Below are positions 1 to 5,664 of a stretch of DNA of 7,735 nt, piece after piece. Position 1 is the first letter of the stretch; the number at the start of each line of letters is the position of its first letter. Below the pieces are notes generated by a model that saw only the letters and a list, made by a program, of their open reading frames with translations, was not told the origin of the DNA and did not search any database. The position numbers and the translations under genes were made by a program. The DNA lies in NCBI GenBank assembly GCA_024641835.1, contig JAHECH010000183.1, positions 1-7,735 of the forward strand, written 5' to 3'. Source of the DNA: Deltaproteobacteria bacterium. Its GTDB lineage: Bacteria > Desulfobacterota > DSM-4660 > Desulfatiglandales > HGW-15.

Positions 1-1173
1 AATGTTCAGCTGCGCAGCGCCCCTTTCTTGTTTGAAAAGGTTAAGGAAATAATCCGCCAAAAGGGGAATGTCCTCTTTTCTGGTACGGAGCGCGGGCATG
101 TGAATCTGGACCACATTCAGGCGGTAAAAGAGATCCTCCCGGAATCTCCCTTCTGCCACTTCTTTAGAGATATCCTTATTCGTTGCTGAAATGATCCTGA
201 CGTCCACACCGATAGCAATGTTTCCACCCACTCGGTAAAATACTCCCTCCTGCAGAACGCCAAGGAGTTTTGCCTGCATGCCCTGGGTCATCTCTCCTAT
301 TTCATCCATGAACAGCGTCCCCTCATCCGCCAGCTCAAACTTGCCTATTTTTCTCGTCACGGCACCCGTAAAAGCCCCTTTTTCATAGCCAAATAGCTCT
401 GCTTCCAGGAGCGTTTCCGGAAGGGCTGCACAATTGAGAATGATCATGGGTTTGTCTTTTCTGGCCCCTGCAAGATGGATCAGCCGGCCAAGCAGTTCCT
501 TGCCCGTCCCACTCTCACCCAGGATCAGCGTGCTTGTTTTGGAGTTCGCGACTTTGAATGCATCGGATATTACCTTCTGAAGAGATTCACTTTCGCCTAT
601 GATCTGATACTTGTTCCAGAGTTCCTCTTTGAGGTCCCTGTTTTCTTTCTGCACCTGGTGGATCTTTCGCGCGTTACTGATGGCTACGGAAGCAAGTTCG
701 GCGAAAGCAGTCAACGGCTTCATATCTTCATTTTGAATCGGTGAACCATCTTCCTTGTCGATAATCTCAACAACTCCAATGACTTCATTTCCCACCTTCA
801 TCGGGACACAGGCGATAGAATGGGTTTGAAAGCCAATGGATTCACTGATTTGTTTGTACCACCGCGGATCCTTTGTCACATCTGGGATGAGGAGGGGCTC
901 CCCTGTCTGTGCCACGATCCCGGCAATCCCCTGGCCTATGTTTAGTTCATACTTCCTGACCTCTTCTCTCCTCTCCCCGATCGCGACTTTGAAGTAGAGT
1001 TTCTTTGTACGCGGATCCAACATCAGGAGGGAACTTGCTTTGGCCTGCATCATGCGGGTTGCGGTGTCAATGATGAGCTCTAACAAATGATCAAGGTCCA
1101 GGACTGAGGATACCCATTGCGAGATCTCCCTGAGGCGATCAATGGCTAAGTCAGGACCCGCTTTCGCTACCAT
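1..1173 (-). CDS. Sigma-54-dependent transcriptional activator with GAF sensor domain (C-terminus cut by window edge)
   Basis: This is a bacterial enhancer-binding protein that would use ATP hydrolysis to open sigma-54 RNA polymerase promoters. I translated 391 codons from the ATG at 1173 to the window edge with no stop. Residues ~20-168 resemble a GAF domain, which usually binds a small ligand, and a short helical linker (~169-188) follows. The AAA+ domain has Walker A GESGTGKE (219-226), the sigma-54 contact loop GAFTGA (266-271), Walker B GTLFMDEIGE (285-294), sensor I ATN (330-332) and the arginine-finger stretch REDLFYRLNV (346-355). The DNA-binding helix-turn-helix expected at the C-terminus lies outside the window. 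The start is supported by GGAG 7 nt upstream. The gene is divergent from a unit with a sigma-54 promoter, which it may control (inference). The GAF ligand cannot be read from the sequence. Confidence 0.95.
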   Translation of the reverse strand, partial: MVAKAGPDLAIDRLREISQWVSSVLDLDHLLELIIDTATRMMQAKASSLLMLDPRTKKLYFKVAIGERREEVRKYELNIGQGIAGIVAQTGEPLLIPDVTKDPRWYKQISESIGFQTHSIACVPMKVGNEVIGVVEIIDKEDGSPIQNEDMKPLTAFAELASVAISNARKIHQVQKENRDLKEELWNKYQIIGESESLQKVISDAFKVANSKTSTLILGESGTGKELLGRLIHLAGARKDKPMIILNCAALPETLLEAELFGYEKGAFTGAVTRKIGKFELADEGTLFMDEIGEMTQGMQAKLLGVLQEGVFYRVGGNIAIGVDVRIISATNKDISKEVAEGRFREDLFYRLNVVQIHMPALRTRKEDIPLLADYFLNLFKQERGAAQLNI

Positions 1174-1219
1174 ATCGCATCTCCATCGGTCTCGAGTTTC
1201 CAATAGTTTTCATTTTGGA

Positions 1220-1248
1220 ATCATAGCATATCATCATACGGATGTATA
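1220..1248 (-). promoter_or_regulatory. Putative sigma-70 promoter of the activator gene
   Basis: On the minus strand, TATACA (1243-1248) and TATGAT (1220-1225) are separated by 17 bp. They match the -35 and -10 consensus at 4/6 and 5/6 positions. The -10 box lies 46 bp before the ATG at 1173, leaving room for a short leader with the GGAG ribosome-binding site. This is a sequence match only. Confidence 0.45.
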
Positions 1249-1263
1249 CTTTTTTGTTACACC

Positions 1264-1584
1264 TTGTTGTTTCCCACCGACGCTAAGTCTTTTCTTGTAA
1301 CTCCATCAAGATCCCTTGCTCCTAAACGGAAAATTCCAGCATCCCATACCCCTCAATTCACTTGGTCTCGCTTATGCAGCCCTGTTGTAGGCGGTGTTAT
1401 CATCTCGGGAAGCAAAAAAGCGAGCGCGGGCTCTTTTCTGGTTGTTCGGTTGCAGCAAGATTTCACGGAACATATGTCTATTTTTGTACACCATGTGACA
1501 ATTTTCGGCACTCCGGATATTTTCCAAGAATGGTATGTCAAAGAGATTCAGGGCATTAAGTCAATCCTGTGAAAAATTTTGAAA
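1264..1584. other. Intergenic region between the divergent activator and GTPase unit; no convincing gene
   Basis: Open frames of 62-102 codons exist here on both strands, but they overlap one another, lack ribosome-binding sites and show no recognisable family. The stretch most likely holds control sequences for the two divergent units. The visible candidates are weak: the near-palindrome at 1484-1501, and a 7-bp inverted repeat CTCGCTT (1367-1373) / AAGCGAG (1418-1424). Confidence 0.5.
1484..1501. promoter_or_regulatory. Candidate activator-binding site (imperfect palindrome)
   Basis: The sequence TTGTaCAC-cat-GTGACAA has inverted arms TTGT(a)CAC and GTGACAA that match apart from one extra base in the left arm. 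It lies about 110-127 bp before the start site predicted from the sigma-54 promoter at 1585-1600, a normal distance for the upstream site of a sigma-54 activator. Position and symmetry are the only evidence. Confidence 0.25.
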
Positions 1585-1600
1585 TGGTACAGAACTTGCT
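1585..1600 (+). promoter_or_regulatory. Sigma-54 (-24/-12) promoter of the GTPase unit
   Basis: TGGTACAGAACTTGCT fits the sigma-54 consensus TGGCACG-N4-TTGCW. It has the invariant GG and GC doublets with exactly 10 bp between them, and mismatches only at two lesser positions (T for C, A for G). Transcription would start near 1611. No other good -24/-12 element was noticed in the window. The divergent gene at 1-1173 encodes a sigma-54 activator, which makes the match more credible. Confidence 0.75.
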
Positions 1601-1622
1601 TAAGGGTATTTTGGGGATGCGA

Positions 1623-1692
1623 ATATGAACGTTGTCTTTGTGAACATCAGGAGTTACTCACACACTCCCAATACCTCGTCAAACGTTCATAT
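1623..1692 (+). repeat. Perfect 11-bp inverted repeat in the leader of the GTPase unit
   Basis: ATATGAACGTT (1623-1633) and its exact reverse complement AACGTTCATAT (1682-1692) are separated by 48 bp. Each arm contains the palindrome AACGTT. A shorter pair TGTGA (1639-1643) / TCACA (1658-1662) is nested inside. The element begins about 12 nt after the predicted start site and ends 38 nt before the ribosome-binding site at 1731. It could fold as a branched RNA leader, or act as two copies of a DNA operator. The sequence alone does not choose between these. Confidence 0.6.
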
Positions 1693-1743
1693 ACTACTCC
1701 AGACTGTACACTGCCTCCTCTTTCGCTGGCGGGGAGACCGGAT

Positions 1744-2145
1744 ATGATGAGCCACGAGCTTTTCATCGACGAATTGGAAAAACCAGACGGGACAGAACCC
1801 TCACTTTTAAATTCATCATCGAGCGCAGACGATATAGAGCAAGACGATGAAGAACTGCTGGCAATATCCAACGTCGTCGTTGAAGTCAAGAACCCACCTC
1901 TCAGGGGATCCACTGAGGAACTGGAGGTAGTGGCTCAATCGGGCAAGACAGTGACGATAGCCTTATCCCCTACCCAAAACTCTCTCATACGCACACTGAA
2001 ACTCGGTTCGCGCTTTCCCCAGACCCAGTTTTTTTCTCCTGTCGCGGTCTTCAGAGCCCCTTGTTTCGTGTCGAACGTATCCAGAGTAGGGAATGGCCCA
2101 GAGCACGAAAGTTACTTGGTCGACATCACCGTAGAGAGCGGATAG
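1744..2145 (+). CDS. Uncharacterised acidic protein, first gene of the GTPase unit (133 aa)
   Basis: I do not recognise a family. The frame is open further upstream to 1579, but that start would overlap the sigma-54 promoter. The ATG at 1744 has GGGGAG 7 nt before it and is preferred; a second ATG follows directly at 1747. The N-terminal third is acidic and serine-rich (residues ~1-45), suggesting a flexible tail. The rest (~46-133) alternates polar and hydrophobic residues as in beta-strands and includes the stretch SRFPQTQFFSPVAVFR. There is no signal peptide or membrane segment. It is followed after 99 bp by the MglA-like GTPase on the same strand, so it may be an effector or regulator of that GTPase (inference). 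It does not look like MglB/Roadblock, which is the usual partner. Confidence 0.7.
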   Translation: MMSHELFIDELEKPDGTEPSLLNSSSSADDIEQDDEELLAISNVVVEVKNPPLRGSTEELEVVAQSGKTVTIALSPTQNSLIRTLKLGSRFPQTQFFSPVAVFRAPCFVSNVSRVGNGPEHESYLVDITVESG

Positions 2146-2244
2146 AAGTCTAATGTTATCAAGAGATCGACGTCTCCATTCATCATTCATGAGAACTGTT
2201 GAATCATCAAATCTGAGCAATGTCAGGGCGAGAAATCTTCATCA

Positions 2245-2874
2245 ATGGCGAGCTTCAATCCAAGAGAAAGAACCATCGAGTGCAAGATTGTCTACTATGG
2301 ACCGGGCCGCTGCGGAAAAACGACCAATCTGGATTATATTTTCAGGGCATTCAACAAAAACGCCACCGCGGAGATGGTCTCGATCAACACGAAAGGAGAT
2401 CGAACTCTGTACTTTGACTTCCTTCCCATCGGGGTCGGCAAAGTAAGAGGTTGTGATGTCAAGATTCAGCTCTACACGGTTCCTGGTCAGTCGAAATATG
2501 CTTCCACGCGGAAAATGGTGCTCAAAGGGGTGGACGGGATCGTCTTTGTAGCTGACTCCCTGGAAGTTCAAAGAATGGCAAATCTTTTGTCTTTGAAGGA
2601 CTTAGCGGAGAATTTGAAAGAGGAGCAAAAGAGCATTTTTAAGGTTCCCCTTGTTGTTCAGTACAACAAACGAGACCTTGAGAGTCAGGGTTTTCCGATC
2701 ATGCCTGTAGAACTGATGGAAAGAGAGCTAAATACCAAACTGAAAGTCCCCCATCATCTTGCGAGCGCAATCCGAGGCATGGGCGTGGGGGCAACACTGA
2801 AGGAGATACTGCTCCTGACCCTGCGCGATCTCCAAACAGAGCTGCATTGGGCCAGGCAAAAAGCAGAGCCTTGA
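2245..2874 (+). CDS. MglA-like small Ras-family GTPase
   Basis: This is a 209-aa cytoplasmic GTPase closely resembling Myxococcus MglA, which acts as a GTP-dependent polarity switch for motility machinery. The P-loop GPGRCGKTT spans residues 19-27. Switch I includes R53 in GDRTLYFDFLP. The G3 motif is TVPGQ (78-82), with Thr in place of the Asp of ordinary Ras proteins, as in MglA. The G4 motif NKRD is at 141-144. R53 and Q82 sit at the positions of the catalytic residues of Myxococcus MglA, so hydrolysis should be possible. The ATG at 2245 matches the MglA N-terminus, though the ribosome-binding site is poor: AGGG lies 16 nt upstream. It is about 15 residues longer than MglA at the C-terminus, ending in a charged helix. 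No MglB gene is nearby. Its role here could be motility, polarity or something else. Confidence 0.93.
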   Translation: MASFNPRERTIECKIVYYGPGRCGKTTNLDYIFRAFNKNATAEMVSINTKGDRTLYFDFLPIGVGKVRGCDVKIQLYTVPGQSKYASTRKMVLKGVDGIVFVADSLEVQRMANLLSLKDLAENLKEEQKSIFKVPLVVQYNKRDLESQGFPIMPVELMERELNTKLKVPHHLASAIRGMGVGATLKEILLLTLRDLQTELHWARQKAEP

Positions 2875-2937
2875 GACAAAAAGACAGGAAAAGGGCAATC
2901 ACCCTACATAATTTCGGAGGATGGAGGATCGACCACG

Positions 2938-3111
2938 ATGAACAAAAAACTCTACTTCTGCGGCGCCTGCGGCGAACCTTTAAAAAACGACCGACGCTAT
3001 TATTGCAACCAAGACTGTTTTGAGCGCCTTGCAAGAGGTCAGCGAACCGATGAAGATTTCTTATTTGTCTGTGAATATGATGATGGAGAGGTGCCTCGAT
3101 TTTGTAACTAG
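2938..3111 (+). CDS. Small zinc-ribbon protein (57 aa)
   Basis: This short gene starts at ATG 2938 with GGAGG 10 nt upstream and a second GGAGG at 2916-2920. The protein has a pair of cysteine knuckles, C8-G-A-C11 and C23-N-Q-D-C27, separated by a basic turn. This is the usual layout of a single zinc ribbon or treble-clef finger. Two further cysteines (C45 and C56) lie in an acidic tail around EYDDGE. No known function can be assigned; such proteins often bind nucleic acid or a protein partner. It follows the GTPase gene by 63 bp on the same strand and precedes a hairpin, so it is probably the last gene of that unit. Confidence 0.75.
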   Translation: MNKKLYFCGACGEPLKNDRRYYCNQDCFERLARGQRTDEDFLFVCEYDDGEVPRFCN

Positions 3112-3124
3112 GTCTATTGGATTA

Positions 3125-3150
3125 GGGGTTAGCCAAGTCCGGCTAACCCC
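3125..3150. terminator. Hairpin between the GTPase unit and the tRNA gene, probable terminator
   Basis: A perfect 10-bp stem GGGGTTAGCC / GGCTAACCCC encloses a 6-nt loop (AAGTCC). It lies 13 nt after the zinc-ribbon stop codon (plus strand) and 13 nt beyond the tRNA 3' end (minus strand), so it could serve both convergent transcripts. A clear T-run is missing on either side; only TTGTGT follows on the plus strand. Confidence 0.6.
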
Positions 3151-3163
3151 CTTGTGTGGGTAG

Positions 3164-3237
3164 TGCGCCTGCCGTGAGTCGAACACGGGGCCTGCGGATT
3201 AGAAGTCCGCTGCTCTATCCAGCTGAGCTACAGGCGC
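3164..3237 (-). tRNA. tRNA-Arg, anticodon UCU
   Basis: The minus strand folds as a complete cloverleaf. The acceptor GCGCCTG pairs perfectly with CAGGCGC. The D-arm stem is GCTC/GAGC, the anticodon stem GCGGA/TCCGC carries loop CTTCTAA, and the T-arm CCGTG/CACGG carries TTCGACT. The loop gives anticodon TCT, which reads AGA/AGG arginine codons. The length is 74 nt including the discriminator A. The 3' CCA is not encoded. The gene starts only 16 nt after the stop codon of the protein gene at 3254-4651 on the same strand, so it either shares that transcript or has its promoter inside the coding sequence. Confidence 0.97.
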
Positions 3238-3253
3238 AGCAGGTCTTGCTCTT

Positions 3254-4651
3254 CTATTGATGAGATTTCGTGTCCGCTGATGGGTGCTGAACGCTCCTGT
3301 GATCGCCCGTTTCCTCCCATTTTCCACAATTGTTTCCGTTGAGCACCTGGCGCAAGAGAAAATTGGTGTTCCTCTCAAGCTGATTCATGTTTTCTGCAAG
3401 AGCTTTCAGTTGGATTAGAGTCCTCTTTGACTTTTCGCGAGATGGAATAGCGATCGCGGGGTTTCCTAAAATGCTAATAAGCGCATCCAGCCTGACAGAA
3501 TCAAAATGATCACTGTTGCTGTAAATCAGGTCTACCCATTCCTTCTTGAGTTCCGGCGGAATCTTATCATACTGCTCAACAACATCGGGATCTTTTCCGA
3601 AATAGAGAGATTTCTTGAGACGTTCAATGCACTGCCATACTGCGCTTGTCTGCTCCTCCCCTAGAGGAAATCCCTCAAGAAACTCTTTCCATCTCCCCTG
3701 AATCTGCATGGTCACCCAATGCGCTGCCTTTTCAGGGGTCAAAGAGAGATCAAGAAAACGATTCTGAACAGCGATGATGTCCTTCTTGAGATGTTCCGCC
3801 CTGTCCGGCATATTCTCAAGAATCCGGTTCAGATCCTTTATCGCCTTAGCTTTTCCGTTCTGTTCCTTTCGTTCTTCAAGGAGCAGAATTTCCCATTGGT
3901 CCCTCAGGTATCCGATTTCCTGTTTCACCAGGGAGAAAATCAAGCCTGACTTGGTAATGGCGTTTCGAAGGGAATCTGCCAGTATGTTGCAAGCATTCAG
4001 TCTATCCCTGGCAATCTGCTGCATCGCTCTCAGAGAATCCTGGCGCAACTGCTGGGAGAGCAGTTCCGTCCCGAGGGAGCGGGACAGTTTTTTGATCACT
4101 ACAGTTTGCGGGCTTCCGATACGAATCGTGTCGGCCTGAGAGTGGATTTTTATCACAGCCACAACCGCGTACTCCGTATCCTGCCAGATCCTGTTGCCTT
4201 GGTAATTCAGAGGATAGTCAAGGTCAGAATACATATCAAAGCGGAGGTCTGATTTGCGAGCAAGGACAGGCTCCATATGGTGAAAGTCCTCTGTCATGCC
4301 CTCGACCTGCAGCCTCACGCTTCTCACATCGGTCTTGGGGTCCTCTGAAGTCCAGCTTTTCTGTCTTTCCACACACCAGGCCATGGCCTCCAGAGGGCGA
4401 CCAGGTTCATCCCTGTAGTCGAGCCACGGCTTGCCTGGGGGGTTGTATCCTGACTTCTCCGGCAATCCCCAGGAGATCTCCCGTTTCTCCCTGTTGATGA
4501 TTCCGGAAGTGATTCTCTCCGTGATCAGAGCTGGTAGTTTCCCGACGCGATAGATAGTGCCTTTAAAGGCATTAGGAAGGCAGATGAGAATGGTTTCTAT
4601 CATCTCCTTGCAGGCGTTCTCCAGTACACTCCTTTCGACTTCTATAGACAA
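3254..4651 (-). CDS. Uncharacterised 465-aa protein with helical signalling-like centre
   Basis: I do not recognise a named family. The start ATG at 4651 has GAGAGG 7 nt upstream. Residues ~55-190 form a mixed globular region rich in aromatic residues. Its part DTEYAVVAVIKIH (158-170) looks like a beta-strand core. Residues ~195-300 are strongly helical, including DRLNACNILADSLRNAITKS (216-235), and recall the dimerisation helices of histidine kinases. There is no ATP-binding domain (no N, G1 or G2 box), so it is not a kinase by itself. The C-terminal half (~300-438) is also helical and ends in a short polar tail. No signal peptide or clear membrane helix is seen. It is divergent from the PAC2 gene, and its stop lies just before tRNA-Arg. 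A sensor or adaptor role is a weak inference. Confidence 0.88.
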   Translation of the reverse strand: MSIEVERSVLENACKEMIETILICLPNAFKGTIYRVGKLPALITERITSGIINREKREISWGLPEKSGYNPPGKPWLDYRDEPGRPLEAMAWCVERQKSWTSEDPKTDVRSVRLQVEGMTEDFHHMEPVLARKSDLRFDMYSDLDYPLNYQGNRIWQDTEYAVVAVIKIHSQADTIRIGSPQTVVIKKLSRSLGTELLSQQLRQDSLRAMQQIARDRLNACNILADSLRNAITKSGLIFSLVKQEIGYLRDQWEILLLEERKEQNGKAKAIKDLNRILENMPDRAEHLKKDIIAVQNRFLDLSLTPEKAAHWVTMQIQGRWKEFLEGFPLGEEQTSAVWQCIERLKKSLYFGKDPDVVEQYDKIPPELKKEWVDLIYSNSDHFDSVRLDALISILGNPAIAIPSREKSKRTLIQLKALAENMNQLERNTNFLLRQVLNGNNCGKWEETGDHRSVQHPSADTKSHQ

Positions 4652-4680
4652 TCCTCTCGCCCCTTAATGATTCCTTCAGC

Positions 4681-4700
4681 CCGATGACGCGAGACATCGG
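4681..4700. repeat. Short inverted repeat in the leader of the 465-aa protein gene
   Basis: CCGATG (4681-4686) and CATCGG (4695-4700) flank an 8-nt centre containing CGCG. The repeat lies between the candidate -10 box (4715-4720) and the start codon at 4651, where an operator or a small RNA hairpin could sit. It is short enough to be chance. Confidence 0.3.
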
Positions 4701-4714
4701 TACCAACGTGCTGT

Positions 4715-4742
4715 ATTCTTAATATATTACTCAATTTGTCAA
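4715..4742 (-). promoter_or_regulatory. Putative promoter of the 465-aa protein gene
   Basis: On the minus strand, a perfect -35 box TTGACA (4737-4742) is followed after 16 bp by AAGAAT (4715-4720), a 4/6 match to the -10 consensus. It lies in an AT-rich stretch 64 bp before the start codon. The weak -10 keeps confidence low. Confidence 0.4.
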
Positions 4743-4797
4743 TGAAAATATAAAGGCTGGTCTTGACAATCTGAGATGGGGATGTCACTTTAACAAA

Positions 4798-5652
4798 ATG
4801 ATATTTGAAAACATGGACATTGAATATCTTCCTGAACTGAAGGAGCCGCTACTCATCGCGGGTTTTGAAGGCTGGGGTAACGCCCTTGACATAGCTCGGG
4901 GTATGGTTGAGTACCTGATAGAAAAAATGCAGGCCAAAGCCTTCGGCACGATCCTTCCTGACCCTTTTTACCGCTTTGATGAGAATCGTCCCATAGTGGA
5001 GATCCAAGACGGACTGCTAAAAAAAGTCACTCTTCCTGGAGGCCAGTTGTACGCTACGGAGCGAAGTCTTGTGGGAACCGATCTGGTCCTCCTGAAAGCG
5101 ACTGAACCCAACCTCCAGTGGATGCGTTTCGTATACTCTCTCCTTAGCCTTTGCGAGAAATTGGGAGTCAAGACGATCATCATCCTTGGGAGCATGTACG
5201 ATAATGTCCTTCACACGGACATGGTGATCTCTGCCCTCGCCACAAGTGAGGAACTCCTTGCAAGACTCAAGGCACACAAGGTCATCTCAGTCAACTACAA
5301 GGGACCCAGCGCCATCCATTCGACGATTTTGAACGAAGCCAAGAAAAGGGGAATCGAATGTTTCAGTCTTTGGTGTCACTGCCCCTACTATCTCCAGGGC
5401 ACCACGCATTTCGGTCTTCTATCTCACCTTGGCGCTTTTCTCTCCTCATGGGGAGCTTTCCAGCTGGATACATCAGATTTGGATCGGAGCTGGAAGGAAC
5501 TGAACAAGCAGATCCAGGGCATTATCGACAGGAGTCCCGAGCTTCAGGGGATGATCAATGACCTCAGAAAAGCCAAACTCAAGGGATCTTGGGATATGGT
5601 CAGAAGGGATGACAAAGTTATCCATCTGGAGGATTTCTTCAAGCCCAAATGA
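4798..5652 (+). CDS. PAC2-family protein (proteasome-assembly-chaperone-like fold)
   Basis: This 284-aa cytoplasmic protein belongs to the PAC2 family (PF09754/COG2047 type). It is widespread in archaea and some bacteria, and its bacterial function is not established. The family hallmarks are the N-terminal LLIAGFEGWGNALDIA (18-33), the strand-turn TILPDPFYRF (51-60) and the central TIIILGSMYDNVLHTD (126-141), near a glycine-rich nucleoside-phosphorylase-like core. A charged helical C-terminal tail follows (~225-284). The start is uncertain: the ATG at 4798 and one at 4813 (residue 6) are both possible, and neither has a good ribosome-binding site. It is divergent from the 465-aa gene and ends 12 nt from the convergent sirtuin gene. 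Nothing in the window shows proteasome genes, so an assembly role should not be assumed. Confidence 0.9.
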   Translation: MIFENMDIEYLPELKEPLLIAGFEGWGNALDIARGMVEYLIEKMQAKAFGTILPDPFYRFDENRPIVEIQDGLLKKVTLPGGQLYATERSLVGTDLVLLKATEPNLQWMRFVYSLLSLCEKLGVKTIIILGSMYDNVLHTDMVISALATSEELLARLKAHKVISVNYKGPSAIHSTILNEAKKRGIECFSLWCHCPYYLQGTTHFGLLSHLGAFLSSWGAFQLDTSDLDRSWKELNKQIQGIIDRSPELQGMINDLRKAKLKGSWDMVRRDDKVIHLEDFFKPK

Positions 5653-5664
5653 GGGTTTTCGGCA

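Noticed and set aside
1264..1572. 102-codon plus-strand frame (and overlapping 62-65 codon frames) in the activator/GTPase intergenic region
   Set aside because: No ribosome-binding site, no family resemblance, and several competing frames cover the same bases. The stretch fits control DNA better.
1579..1743. N-terminal extension of the 133-aa protein from ATG 1579
   Set aside because: It would put the start codon just upstream of, and the first codons across, the sigma-54 promoter. The ATG at 1744 has a good ribosome-binding site, and the extra residues look unlike the rest.
1647..2220. Minus-strand frames of 85-88 codons opposite the 133-aa gene
   Set aside because: They are antisense shadows of a better-supported gene, with low-complexity serine runs from complementing acidic codons.
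2699..3034. 111-codon minus-strand frame across the GTPase end and zinc-ribbon gene
   Set aside because: It is antisense to two supported genes; the translation is arginine-rich with no recognisable motif.
3719..4139. Plus-strand frames of 76 and 121 codons inside the 465-aa gene
   Set aside because: They are shadow frames. The minus-strand gene has a continuous 465-codon frame with start signals.
4763..4768. Plus-strand TTGACA before the PAC2 gene as a -35 box
   Set aside because: No acceptable -10 box lies 16-18 bp downstream, and a start there would leave almost no leader before ATG 4798.
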